This document shows positions 44,986 to 55,487 of a DNA stretch of 64,000 nt, piece after piece. The DNA is taken from assembly GCA_930367215.1 (NCBI GenBank), contig OV884056.1, forward strand, positions 50,902,308-50,966,307. Reading direction: 5' to 3'. The DNA comes from Pollenia angustigena. Its lineage: Eukaryota; Arthropoda; Insecta; Diptera; Polleniidae. The notes under the pieces are model-generated. The model did not search any database and was not told the origin of the DNA. It saw only the letters and a list, made by a program, of their open reading frames with translations. The position numbers and the translations under genes were made by a program. Position 1 is the first letter of the stretch. Every line of letters begins with the position of its first letter.

Positions 44986-45303
44986 GATAATCTTATTTTA
45001 AACTTTAAATTGTATAAACAAATAAGCAAAAATTAAGCAAAAAGCAATTATATTCGCTTTTGGTGAGGTGCATTATTCATAGAAATCTGGACCAACCATT
45101 TAGTATACCGATCGATTACGAGTCACTTTGTGATCTAATGATAACCATCTGTCCGTCTAGCTAGTTGCATGTTCATGTAAATCTTGTGCGCAAAGAGCAA
45201 TTGTTATCTTGTAGATAATTTGATAAAATTATATTTATACATTTTAATTGAACTTAGGACGAATTATATGTAAAAAGTGAGAATCGGTCTATAATTTTAC
45301 ATA

Positions 45304-46430
45304 TCTATATATATAAAATTGGATGTGTGTATGTATGTGTGTATGTATGTATGTAACGTATGGACTCCAAAACGGCTGGGCCGATTTTGATGAAATTTTC
45401 AGGGAATCTTCAGAATATTCAGGCGGGTGACATAGGGAAGTCTGATTTTTGATTTTCGGTCTGGGGGCGGAGGGGCGTGGCAAAAACCATAACTTGAGAA
45501 CGGCTTGACCGATTTGAACGATTTTCTTTAAAATGATCGCCATGGTCTAACTTATATCTACACGGAAAGAAAATTTTGCCCCGCCCACTTTTACGCCCAC
45601 TTTTTTCGATTTACCTAAAATCAGAAAACGGCTCCATCGAGTTGACTAATTTTTCTTTCAAATGTTCGTATTAATCAACTTTAAGTTTTCATCGAAAAAA
45701 AATTTACCACGCCTACTTTTACGCCCACTTTTTCTATTAAGCGCATAACTGGAGAACGGCTTGACCGATTTGGACGATTTTTTCTTTAAAATGATCGCCA
45801 TGGTCGCACTTAGATTTAAGCGAAAATAACATTTTGCCCCGCCCACTTTCACGCCCACTTTTTTTGAATTACCTAAAATCAGAAAACGGCTACCATCGAT
45901 TTGACATATTTTTCTTTCAAATGTTCCTATTTATCCATTTTAAGTTTAAATCGAAATAAAACTTTACCACGCCTACTTTTACGCCCACTTTTTCTATTAA
46001 GCGCATAAGTTGAGAACGGCTTGACCGATTCAAACGATTTTTGCTTTAAAATGATTGCCATGGTCCAACTTAGGTTTTTACGGAAAGAAAATTTTGCCAC
46101 GCCCACTTTTTTCGATTTACCTAAAAAAAAGGGCTTCATCGATTTGACTAATTTTTCTTTTAAATGTTCGTATTAATCCATTTTACGTTTTCATCGAAAA
46201 AAAATGTATCACGCCTACTTTTACGCCCACTTTTTCTATTAAGCGCATAACTTGAGAACGGCTGGGCCGATTTGGACGATTTTTTCTTTAAAATCATCGC
46301 CATGGTCCAACTTAGGTTTTTACAGAAGGAACATTTTAAAGGCCGTAAATTTCGTTTAAAGCTCAATTTAAATCGTTTGGTAATACAACAATATTTGCTT
46401 AGGGCCAGCAACGCGGACCGGGTCAGCTAG
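45304..46430 (+). mobile_element. Helitron-like non-autonomous element, copy 2
   Basis: Begins TCTATATATATAAAATTGG and ends GGACCGGGTCAGCTAG, between A (45303) and T (46431). It has the same organisation as copy 1 in the opposite orientation: a GTATGTAT microsatellite next to the TC end, the block GGCTGGGCCGATTTTGATG, then about four tandem units with CGCCCACTTTT and GAACGGCTTGACCGATT. Open frames across the units come from the repeat. It sits inside the hAT copy 2, whose paralogue at 15.3 kb shows the site without it. Confidence 0.75.
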
Positions 46431-46641
46431 TTCCATATAAAAACTTCTTTCCAAAATAGGCTCTTATTTGTCCATGAACCATCTAATTACATATGTATGT
46501 TGGTTTTTAGGTTAAATTCGCCCCAAAGATATTATACTGCAAATTAAATTCTTTTCGAATCCTTTGACATCTATAAATAGTTTTAACTTTCTTCTAAATG
46601 TAAGCAATGATAAAATCCCTTCAAGACAAACAATTTCATAT

Positions 46642-46889
46642 GAGGTGCTTCAAGCACAAGGAGCTTAAGTGCATTTTTCTAAAATTGATTTTACATATGG
46701 AATTATAGGTGAAGTTCAGAGAAGTTGTTCAGAGCACAAGAGGGGATTCTCATCCGTACGCTAGATATGGTGAACAATTCAAACACTTGACATTAAAATA
46801 CCTGCTTCGCTTGGAGCACAAGCGAAACAACCGCTTTTGTCTAATTTATTAACATAAGTCACTTGAACCCCTTGTGCTTTAAGCCCCTC
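46642..46889. mobile_element. MITE with GAGG(G/T)GCTT(A/C)AAGCACAAGG ends, ATAT target, copy 1
   Basis: Inverted ends GAGGTGCTTCAAGCACAAGG and GAGGGGCTTAAAGCACAAGG with ATAT on each side (46638-46641, 46890-46893). The paralogous hAT copy has a single ATAT in CCCATATGGATG (on the strand opposite to the window, about 15130), so the duplication is 4 bp. 248 bp, non-coding. Confidence 0.85.
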
Positions 46890-47212
46890 ATATGGATGTT
46901 AATATTCTGCACAAATAACTCTTATATGAATTTTAACCTCCTTATATAATTCTGTTTTTGTAAGCTGATAACTGCACATCGTTTTCAAATGGCGTAAAAT
47001 CTCGAAAATTCGTCTGTAAATGTTATGGAGTTTGGGCTTTACCGATTATAAGTTTAGGATTGTTTTTATTAAATGAAACTGTTGAATATTTTGTTTTCAA
47101 ATAAACAATTTTTGGGCATTGTTTTAACAATTTTCTGGGCATATTTTCAAGTTTCTATAGCATATTTAATGCGCATAAAACGTGTTTTTAGAGCATATTA
47201 CTGGTTTACATG

Positions 47213-49130
47213 CTGATAACTATATTTTTTTAACAATATAATGATACCCGCCAAATACATACATAGGTATGTATGTAAATAAGTGCCGAAATATGGTCTT
47301 ACTAAGACAAATTTCTTTGCGATGCTCATTTTTCAACAGAATGTAAAAATATTAAAATATAATTTCTTAAATTAAACGTAAATTTTTCAATTTTAAAAAG
47401 CGCTGCTTTTTTCAAACTAAAATATATTTTTTAAAAATAAAGTTCACATTAAACATTACTAAGTATTAATCTTTCAACCGCATGCCAATCATGCAACCTG
47501 TCGTCGCTATTCACTTACAAAATATTTGGCCCCCGTTTTACGCTGATAATTAAAGAGAATATCAAAAGCACAACAATATTGTTTTGCCAAATCTAATGAA
47601 ATTAGTTATTTGTATTTAAAGAAATTAATTTTTTTTAAAAATAGCTCCCAGGAACGGCGCTAAAGGATCTCGAAGTGGAAAATTTTTCACCCCTTCAAAT
47701 TGTCCCGATACAAATAATCTTTCATAAAAGCAAAATCAAATCATGCTGCCACAATTTCATATGCATATGTTTGTAATTGGCCATATAACTCGTTAAAAAC
47801 CACTTACGAAATGTTTTTTATGACTGAAAAATTCATCAATCCATAACTATTCCTAGATTCCTTAAAGTAGCTTATCTTGACATGCTAAAACGCATATAAT
47901 TTCCTTATAGCCTTTTAACACTTGAGCACATCTCAGAGGAATGCGTGGAAAGTATTGAAAATGAAAAAAAATCTGTTAACATTTGCAGCATCTTTCATTT
48001 TACTTAATACATGACATTGCTGCTCTGCTCTTTTGTATTTTTTCTTAATGATGGTATATACAAATTATTTGTTTTTTCTGGTGCTGACACTTAAGATGAA
48101 AAAAGATGTTCTTATGGGGAGATGTTAACATCTTTGCGATAAGGTGTGAGCAAGTGTAAAAGCCTATTTTGAGTTTAAAACAAAAGTTTTTCCCATATGA
48201 CTACAAATTATGAGAACAAATTTTAGAGGGATCGGTACTCAATTCGCTACAATTTCCATAAACGAGACTTATAGCTCCGCTAAAAGACTAAAACGTACAG
48301 AATTAATATATTGTAATAGAAATTAACACAAATGGATCAAACATAACTGACTATATATAATTAAAAATTGGCCAAGCTTCTCCTGATATAACAGCCTTAA
48401 AATCATAATGCGGCATGGCTACTCGTCGAACTCTTTCATAAAATATGCGTATGTTTTGTTAATAATTTGCTTTGTTTAGCACAGTCACACTTTAAATTCA
48501 GGCCATCAAATTTCATTTAAAAGTTGTTGTTATAATTAATAAAATTGGTTTTTTGTTGGAATATTAAATTAAGTTTTTGTTAAATAAAAAAAAAATTTAT
48601 TACAAAATTTTAAAATTAAATTATTTTCATACATTTTTTAATAAAACATAAATAATATTTGAAGATATTACGTGCATACACATCAAACTGGCGTCAAACT
48701 TTTATGAAAATTAACAGTATTGTGATTTTCGTCAAGTTTAGAGACTTGCCATTTTTGTTGCTCTGGACGATGACTTATTAACTGCATTGCTAAAATGTAA
48801 GTTGGATGTGTGGCCATGCCTCTTAAAGATTTTAGAGCTAATATTTCCCGTATACATAACTGGATTTTTTACACATTCTTTACGATATGCTTTTGATTTC
48901 GCAGTTGCAATTTCAATCAAATTTCTTTTACTTCCTAAATCTTAATTTTGGGGTTTTTTTTTTTTTTGTTTGGACAAGCAAAATACGGAACTAGTTTTGC
49001 TTTCGTCGGAATTGATTTCTCTCACCAGCCTATATTATACACAATTGTCTCTTAAGAACTAATTAATGTCCTGTTGTCGTATTAGTCAAAAAACCCGTAT
49101 TGTCTTGTGTTTGTGTGGGTTGAGCCTAAT
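47213..49130. other. Unassigned AT-rich sequence
   Basis: Nearly 2 kb without recognisable genes, terminal repeats or tandem structure. Short frames (for example minus 48738-48920) are unconvincing. Confidence 0.4.
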
Positions 49131-49217
49131 TACCCTGAAGGAAACCTGGGTGCAAGTGTCTCCAAGTCACCAGTTTTGTTGACTATATTGGTGACATTGT
49201 CAACGAAGTGTCTACAC

Positions 49218-49958
49218 TAGTGCTGGGAAACTATCGATAGACTATCGATATTATCGATAGTCTTAAAATATCGAAAATATCGATAGGAAAAATATAAATA
49301 TCGATATTTTTATTATTTAAAATACAGCTATCAAGACATCTAACAGCAGCTATACACACACAGTTTTTTGCCGCAAATTTTTACTTGCTATTATTAATTC
49401 GCGCTGAATTACAGCAATGAATACAAACATTAAGAATGACAAGTGGTATGGATTGCTTAGCAGTGCTTTTTACTGCTAATTTTAGGCCTTTAAGTCGAAA
49501 TTTGTACATGTTTATATAGGGACTGAAATGTGAAATATTTTTGAAATGTTGTAAAAAAAATGCAAATCCAAATGCAATTGCAGGCATAAGACAAAACATT
49601 GAACGACCATTAGAGTATAAGTCCGCTAGACTGGTTACCTCTTTGGGTTTAGAACTTAGAAAATTTTTTAAAGTTGCAATGGAATATCTTATAGTCCCTG
49701 TTACTTCGGTTCCTTTAGAAAGGTACTTATCAATTTTTAAAAAACTGCCATCTAAAATAACGTGCGTATATACATACATACGTCTCATACATTCAATAAA
49801 GTGATAAAAACAACGATCTGTTAAAATAAAAAAAATAATTAAAGTTTTCCTGCACAAGTACAAACATTCAGTCGATAGTAATATCGATATATCGATAGTG
49901 AAATCTGAACTATCGATAAATATCGATAGTAGAAAATATCGATAGTATCCCAGCACTA
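49218..49958 (+). mobile_element. hAT element with TATCGATA arrays at both ends
   Basis: Flanked by perfect 8-bp repeats GTCTACAC (49210-49217 and 49959-49966). Ends TAGTGCTGGGAAACTATCGA and TAGTGCTGGGATACTATCGA. Five TATCGATA octamers lie within the left 90 bases and five within the right 95 bases, presumably the transposase-binding sites. The only coding content is a hAT C-terminal remnant. At 741 bp it is a strongly deleted derivative. Confidence 0.92.
49541..49804 (+). pseudogene. hAT transposase C-terminal remnant
   Basis: The frame contains ELRKFFKVAMEYLIVPVTSV, PLERYLSIFKKLPSKIT, the core of the hAT dimerisation domain (L...A..YL.IP.TSVP.ER.FS). The serine of the usual SER triplet is leucine and FS is YLS, so it has drifted. 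The conserved KKRNRL..E....L segment downstream is lost, and the upstream catalytic and BED domains were removed by an internal deletion. The long minus-strand frame over the same region is a shadow. No activity expected. Confidence 0.75.
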
Positions 49959-50639
49959 GTCTACACTACATTATAATTGCCACTATATTTGGCTTTAATA
50001 CGAAAAAGATTTCATCAATAACAACTGAGTAGTACAATTCCTATAAAAGTTGAAGAAATAATAAAAAAAGATTGTTATGATTTCGTATTTCTACAAAAAA
50101 TGTAGAATATTTTTACTAAAATGTACCAGCTATTCTCTGGTTCCAATGTCTACATATGTTCCCAAAGGAACTACCTAGTCAGTTCCTAGTCAGTAGTACC
50201 AACGTCAGTAGTAGATTTCCAATGACACGCACATGTTAAATGTCTATTGTAAATAATATTGCCTGGGGTATAATAAGTAACTAGTACTGGTGACTGTGTC
50301 AATAGTGAATCAGGACAGATTCACTAGTGACATTTCCTGCAGGGTACTAACAGTTCAACATTTAGAATATAACATTGTGTCCGTACAAAGAGAATGTTAC
50401 AAAATACTGCCACTGATTTCGATTCGAAGGAAACAATTTGCTAGTTCGATGACTTTGTAGTGTGTATTACGATTTTCGGACACGTTCGAAACAAATGGAA
50501 AATTTCATAAGTGATTGTATTTTTATCAAAGTTTGCTTTAAATGGGCTTAATTCCCATTTCATACTATTGATAAACTGAAATTTCTTGTTGATGGGATAA
50601 GCTATTCATATGCGCATTTCACTGGTTGCCTAGCTTGAT

Positions 50640-51141
50640 CAGGGCTGTCAGATATGGCGATTTCTCGCCAAACGTGGCGATTTTGAAACTTTTTTGGCGA
50701 TGGGATTTCCCATTTGGCGACTGGCGACTTTTATGGCGATTTCTGACATAACTGGCGATTAACTTGGCTATTTTTACCATTTATATTATTTTGGCGATTT
50801 TGTTTAAACTCCAGTAATGAAATCGGTGAGGCTGAAGTGTACGATCTTATAGACTTGTGTACTTAATTTAAGTTTTTAACTGAATACATATATGATCTCC
50901 ATTTTATGTTATTTAAAAAAAATTACAGAAACAAAACAAAATTTACTTCGGCGACTTTTTTCTATTTTTCTCAGTTTTTGGCGATTTTAAACAAAAAAAT
51001 TATACTAGCGTTTTTTGTATGCAAAATTTAATTTAAAAAAAGAAAATTTTGCAAAAACTGAACAAAATTGACGTTTGGCGATTTTTGGCGATTTCTGACA
51101 TCCGGTTTGGCGATGGAGCTCAAAAAAATCTGACAACCCTG
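50640..51141. mobile_element. hAT MITE, CAGGG(C/T)TGTCAGAT ends, 8-bp target duplication
   Basis: Ends CAGGGCTGTCAGAT and CAGGGTTGTCAGAT, flanked by perfect AGCTTGAT repeats (50632-50639 and 51142-51149). More than ten TGGCGA(T/C)TTT motifs cluster near both ends in both orientations, as expected for subterminal binding sites. 502 bp, non-coding. Confidence 0.93.
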
Positions 51142-51303
51142 AGCTTGATCATCCAGAAACTTTATCCAGATTTTAGAAAAACTAAAGATATTATACAAAT
51201 AAAACTGTTAAGCGAATAAGAATTATAAACCCCAGTTTTACTTGTAACAATATCAAAGCTTAAACAAAAACATCAACAATCAACAATGAGTTTATCTTTT
51301 CTT

Positions 51304-51589
51304 AGTCCGCATTTACATTATACGATTTTTGTCGTTGCGGTTCTTACCTTATAGGCCAGAGGGGAGAGAGGAATAAAAGGGGGTACACAAGCGAGTGTAC
51401 TCTTCGATTCATTTTGTTCGCTCATTCGTTCTCTCATTGTTCTCTCATTTAACAAATAAATGTTTTAAAGTTCGGTGGCACCGAAAAAGTTGTAACGACA
51501 AAAATCGAACAATGTAAATATCAGAACGACTTCAAAGAAAAAACGACAATAATCGCAACAACAAAAATCGTAAAATGTAAATTGGGACT
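51304..51589. mobile_element. MITE with AGTCC(G/C)(C/A)ATTTACATT ends
   Basis: Inverted ends continue for about 40 bases (TACGATTTTTGT(C/T)GTTGCG at each side). Flanks CTT and TTC suggest a 2-3 bp target, not resolved. Nested in the foldback element. Confidence 0.8.
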
Positions 51590-51777
51590 TTCAGTCCCGA
51601 CTACAATTAGCTGATTTTTTGTCAACTCTAAATGTACAACTAAAGAAAAAATAAAAACAAATTAATTTATTTTGTTTTGCCAGTTCATTTTTATTTACAC
51701 TGCCACATGCATCCCATTGGCAATAAATTTCAGTTTATCAATAGTATGAAATGGGAATTTAGCACATTTAAACGAAA

Positions 51778-52885
51778 CCTTGTATTTTTGTTTTAAAAGG
51801 GATTTTTGGTTTTCGATAAAGTATAAAACACTTTCGTTCATTTAAAACAAATAGTACATTCGTGATAATACACGTAATGCAAATTCTCGATAACCCACCA
51901 GGTTACAGTGGCCATTCAATTGAGCGACCGCCTAAGGAATGTGTTCATTAAGGGAAATTACACTATACATTAACCTCATTTACTAAAAGTAGGACTTCTC
52001 GTTAACAGTAAGTCATTGATATTTGTTCTGCCAAAAAATAATATGATATACTATCGTACAAAATTGTTTGTAATATAATTAAAACATAAACGTAAATTAT
52101 AGTGATATATTCAATTGCTAAAAATTTTGCTTTGATTTGGTTACTCTTGGTGCTGTCAATTTTAAAAATTTCCATAACCCCGCAATTTAAGAATCTAGTG
52201 TAACATCCCAAAGTTTTTTTCTTCATTGTATTTTTGTTTTTGCGTCAAATAACTACAAACGCTACCACAAACAATTAACAGAGAAATGCATTACACTTGT
52301 TGTAATAAAAATTTATTATTTGTAAAAATGTTTGTGTCACTTTACATGCTCAAATTGTATGTATGCCATTTAAGTTTGTTGCTAATTATTTTCTAAGTTT
52401 ATTTTGTTAAAGTATTAGTGGCACGTGTAAGCAATTTACAGCGAGACAGACGGGTTGGTCGGGTGAAAAATGCAACAAGCGCAGAAAAAAAAGAAAAACT
52501 AGAGGAACAACACAAAATTTATTGATAGCGTTGTTATCGTTGTTGTTACTAAATGTGCTATAAATAATCGTACTATGAAAGAGTGCACTGCATGTTTGTA
52601 TGAGAGCAGTTCGTATTTTATTTCCTATACAAGCAAATATGTATGTCCGTATTTTGCTATTATGTATTACTTTTTGCATTTTAGCTATTGTTGCTGTGAG
52701 CCGGTTCTCGATTTACAAAAACAAATACCAGAAGTGATGCCAACTCTTTGGACTGAAAACATATAAAAAATGGGCTAAATTAAAATAACGGAATTTTTTT
52801 TTTCAAAAAAGGCCTAAAAAAGCCAAAAAAAATTATTTTTTAAAGCAAAAGACCAACAATTTTATATAAAACAATTTATAAAATA
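51778..52885. other. Unassigned AT-rich sequence
   Basis: Short frames near 52407-52766 on both strands are not recognisable. No element ends found. Confidence 0.4.
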
Positions 52886-53115
52886 CTAGCTTACCCGTTC
52901 CGCGTTGCTAGCCCTAAGCAAACATTAGTGTTGTATTACCACACGATTTAAATTGAGCTTTTAACGAAATTTACGGCCTTTAAATAAAAATCCATGAAAT
53001 ACCTATCATAAAGTTTTTTTTTACAGAATAACTTACATATGGTGTAGATATGGGCTCAATCAGAAGAGAAACGCATGTATTTTAGGCAAATTGGAAATTA
53101 TATTTATTTATAACT

Positions 53116-53290
53116 TCATCTTAAGGCCAGCCGATAGACAATGTTTTTTAATTTGGCGTAAAAACGTATAAATTTTTTTGGCTTGCCAACTCAGGAGCAA
53201 GCCACATGCAACTGGCCGTTTAAGCCAGCAATAGTCAATGATAGGCCTTGTGCTTTGCTAATGGTAATAGCAAAGGCAAGACGCAAAAGG
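53116..53290 (-). pseudogene. C-terminal end of a Helitron Pif1-type helicase
   Basis: Minus-strand translation reads LAFAITISKAQGLSLTIAGL, NGQLHVACS, a stop, VGKPKKFIRFYAKLKNIVYR and LALR, ending in TGA at 53116-53118. It matches the last conserved helicase motifs of Helitron Rep/helicase proteins: the A.TI.K.QG.SL segment, then GQLYVACSRVG.P, then a tail with NVVY. The arginine of ACSR is replaced by a TGA stop (CGA to TGA). Sequence between QGLSL and GQL is shortened by about 13 residues. The 35-bp duplication at 53275-53344 lies at its upstream edge. It confirms the Helitron assignment of this repeat family but is not functional. Confidence 0.78.
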
Positions 53291-53344
53291 AATTGGAGCC
53301 GCTTGAATTGGCAAGACGCAAAGGGAATTGGAGCCGCTTGAATT
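53275..53344. repeat. Tandem duplication of 35 bp
   Basis: GGCAAGACGCAAA(A/G)GGAATT followed by GGAGCCGCTTGAATT occurs twice in a row, with one difference. Confidence 0.95.
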
Positions 53345-53690
53345 GGAATGGAATCGTTGGAAATCACCGGAATTCGTGGATTTCGAAGGTTTTAAAATTT
53401 TGATATTGGATCAATATTAACATAAAGTTTTTTTTTAAATAACTTCGGAACTACATAACCGATTTAAGAGTTTGATATCTCATTTTGAAAAGTATGACAA
53501 CGTCATTGGTGGTGCAATATGAAAATTGGATTTTGCCAAGCGCCTCCGCCCGCACGCCAAAAATTAAAAAACCAGACTTCACAGTGTCACTCGCCTGAAT
53601 ATTCTGAAGATTCCCTGAAAATTTCATCCAAATCGGCCCAGCCGTTTTGGAGTCCATACGTTACATAAATGCACAAATCCTTTTTTATAT

Positions 53691-53930
53691 GAGGGGTTTA
53701 AGTGCCTTTTTCTAAAATTTAGTTTACGTATGGAATTATAGGTATAGTTCGGAGAAGTTGTTCAGAGCACAAGAGGTGAATGTAGGATTCTCATCCGGAC
53801 GCTAGATATGGTGAACAATTCAAGCACTTGACATTAAAATACCTGCCTTGCTTGGAGCACAAGCGAAACAACCGCTTCTGTCTCATTATTTAAACTAAGT
53901 CACATGAACCCCTTGTGCTTTAAGCCCCTC
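53691..53930. mobile_element. MITE with GAGGGG ends, ATAT target, copy 2
   Basis: Same family as 46642-46889 (shared TAGATATGGTGAACAATTCA, GACATTAAAATACCTGC). It sits within the TATATATAAAGA end of Helitron-like copy 3; the uninterrupted end in copy 4 shows that ATAT was duplicated. Confidence 0.85.
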
Positions 53931-54008
53931 ATATATAAAGATTCCTATTGTGTATTTTTTTATTGAATTCACTTAAGTGGGGAACAGAATAGTCGCTGTA
54001 GTACAACA

Positions 54009-55061
54009 TTAGCCTTTACTTTCTGTTCTGTTCCGTGCTGTTCTGTTACGAAATTTTAATACTTACTTTTTCTGTAGGAACTTATCAGCTATTTATGACA
54101 GAGTTATTAGTTTTACACCGTCCATTGTTTTATTTCAATGACTTCAATTAACAAAAATTCGAAGAAATTAAATTTTATAAAATATATATAAAATCAAACA
54201 AGTAAGAAAGTAAAGTCGGTCAAGCCCGACCATATGATACCCTACACCACAGTTTTTAAAAACACATCATGCTTATGTGTCCATGTAAATTTGGATTTAT
54301 CTATGTTTATAAACTTCATGGAAATCGGGTTGAAAGTTTGTGAGAGGCAGAAATTAACCCCCTGCCTCCCCTTGTGGTCCTATTTTTTAAAAACTGTATA
54401 GCTAATGTGTCCCTATAGATATGGATCTATCTATGTTTTGAATTTCATTAAAATCGGTTTGAGAGGCAGAAATTGCCCCTATCTCCCCTCGTGGTCCGAT
54501 TTTTATACATATTGTGTTAATATAGATATGGTTCTATATATGTTTTAAATTTCATTAAAATCGGTTTGATAGTTTCTGAGAGAAAGAAATGTCCCCCTAT
54601 CTTCCCTCGTGGACCTACGGTTCGGCCCATTTTCAATAGGCTTGGTCCGTGTGCCAATAAGAACCTATGAACAAAATTTTATCAAATTATCTCCAAAATT
54701 GCGACCTGTACTTCGCGCACAAGGTTACATGGACAGCCAGCCAGCCAGCCAGTCAGCCTGCCTGACGGACATCGTTAGTTCGACTCAGAAAGTGATTCTG
54801 AGTAGATCGGTATACTTTAAGGTGGGTCTAGGACCACTATTTTAAGGCGTTACACACATCAGCACAAATGCATAATACCCTCTCCACTATTGTGGTGTGG
54901 GTATAAAAACAGTATTATTTATTTTGCTGTCACTTGACAAGTTTTTGATTTTAACAAATTGGACCGCAACAGAACAGAAAAACTAATCAATTTCACAGTT
55001 TTTTTTTTTAATAACAAAAACAAATCAGCTGATTCTTAACAGAACAGAAAGTAAAGACTAA
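54009..55061. mobile_element. Element with TTAG(C/T)CTTTACTTTCTGTTC ends
   Basis: Inverted sequences TTAGCCTTTACTTTCTGTTC (54009) and the inverse of TTAGTCTTTACTTTCTGTTC (to about 55061) bracket 1.05 kb. A second inner pair of CTGTTCTGTT words supports the symmetry. Most of the interior is the repeat at 54199-54906. Target duplication not found. Confidence 0.5.
54199..54906 (+). mobile_element. Dispersed repeat with AACAAGTAAGAAAGTAAAGTC start
   Basis: Starts CAAACAAGTAAGAAAGTAAA, then CCCGACCATATGATACCCTA, followed by three diverged internal units (TTCAT.AAAATCGGTTTGA..G, each about 120 bp), a GCCAGCCAGCCAGCCAGTCA run and AAAGTGATTCTGAGTAGATC, and ends CACTATTGTGGTGTGGGTAT. The block 54680-54830 is shared with the hAT-like element at 15405-15545. 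The 78-codon open frame here is not a gene. Confidence 0.65.
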
Positions 55062-55487
55062 AGCCTCAGTTAGCCGAGAGTAACAGCACAGAAAAAATTG
55101 TTTGCGCCAGTTAAAGAATTAATTAAAAATAAAATCAGTTTTAATTAAATATTTAACCAGGTTAACTTAATATTTAATCAAGTGAATTAAACGTTTAATT
55201 GAAATATTGTCAATTAAACATTTAATACCCTTGATTAAAATTTTAATTTACCTGATTAAATATTTAATTAAAACTGATTTTATTTTTAATTAATTATTTT
55301 ACTGGCGCAAAAATTTTTTTCTGTGAGTAACGTTGGAAATCTGCTACCTCATTTTGTTGTATGCAAAACAATTAGAACGATTAAAGTTAGCAGTAAGATG
55401 TAACGTCTCAATCTGTAAGAAATAGTAGATTGGTCTTACTTTTTTACGGTAAGGTTAAGAGACTGTTACTCGTGGCTAACTGAGCCT
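55062..55487. mobile_element. PIF/Harbinger-like MITE, TAA target, carrying a foldback element
   Basis: Inverted ends AGCCTCAGTTAGCCGAGAGT and AGGCTCAGTTAGCCACGAGT with TAA flanks (55059-55061, 55488-55490). Without the nested element it is about 185 bp. Confidence 0.8.
55085..55325. mobile_element. CACAGAAAAAA foldback element (complete)
   Basis: Almost the whole element is a palindrome: CACAGAAAAAATTGTTTGCG, GCCAGT.AA..ATTAATTAAA, AATCAGTTTTAATTAAATAT and AGTGAATTAAACGTTTAATT on the left, and the inverse of each on the right. AGTAAC is repeated on both sides (55079-55084 and 55326-55331). A half copy lies at 9531-9667. Confidence 0.88.

Larger units (their letters stand above)
45056..47212 (-). 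mobile_element. hAT-like element (CAGGGAAACC family), copy 2, interrupted by a Helitron and a MITE
   Basis: Pieces 45056-45303, 46431-46641 and 46894-47212 align in order with the inverse of the copy at 14912-15935 (for example GAGAATCGGTCTATAATTT, TAAATTCG(C/T)CCCAAA, CTTATATGAATTTTAAC, and the end GAGCATATTACTGGTTTACA). Removing the Helitron-like element and the MITE restores continuity. The left part is truncated near 45056, so only one terminal repeat, decayed, remains. Confidence 0.75.
49133..50344. mobile_element. MITE with CCCTG(A/C)AGGAAA ends, TA target, carrying a hAT element
   Basis: Inverted ends CCCTGAAGGAAACC and CCCTGCAGGAAATG, TA at 49131-49132 and 50345-50346. The interior has CCAGT/ACTGGT/AGTCACC words. 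Without the nested hAT (49218-49958) it is about 460 bp. The ends resemble those of 36924-37297. Confidence 0.75.
50534..51777. mobile_element. Foldback element, copy 2, carrying two nested insertions
   Basis: Outer arms AATGGG..TTAATTCCCATTTC with ATACTATTGATAAACTGAAA at the left and the inverse at 51715-51775. Inner left-arm sequence (TTGTTGATGGGATAAGCTAT, CACTGGTTGCCTAGCTTGAT, then CATCCAGAAACT and AAAAACTAAAGATATTA) matches the palindrome at 14.2 kb. Interrupted by a hAT MITE (50640-51141) and another MITE (51304-51589). The inner right arm is deleted. Confidence 0.75.
52886..53941 (-). mobile_element. Helitron-like element, copy 3, with helicase remnant and a nested MITE
   Basis: On the minus strand it runs from TCTTTATATAT, broken by the MITE at 53691-53930, to AACGGGTAAGCTAG, between A (52885) and T (53942). 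It shares with copies 1 and 2 the block AAATCGGCCCAGCCGTTTTG and the CTAG-proximal sequence GCAAACATTAGTGTTGTATT. Unlike them it still encodes part of a Pif1-type helicase. A 35-bp tandem duplication lies at 53275-53344. Confidence 0.75.

Noticed and set aside
45289..46411. Series of minus-strand frames with ALNRKSGRKSRRG repeats
   Set aside because: They are translations of the tandem units inside Helitron-like copy 2, not proteins.
49381..49956. 191-codon minus-strand frame
   Set aside because: It is opposite a clear hAT C-terminal remnant on the plus strand and extends into the terminal TATCGATA repeats; a shadow frame.
54609..54845. 78-codon frame as a gene
   Set aside because: It lies in the dispersed repeat at 54199-54906, including the GCCAGCCAGCCAG run, and has no protein-like features.
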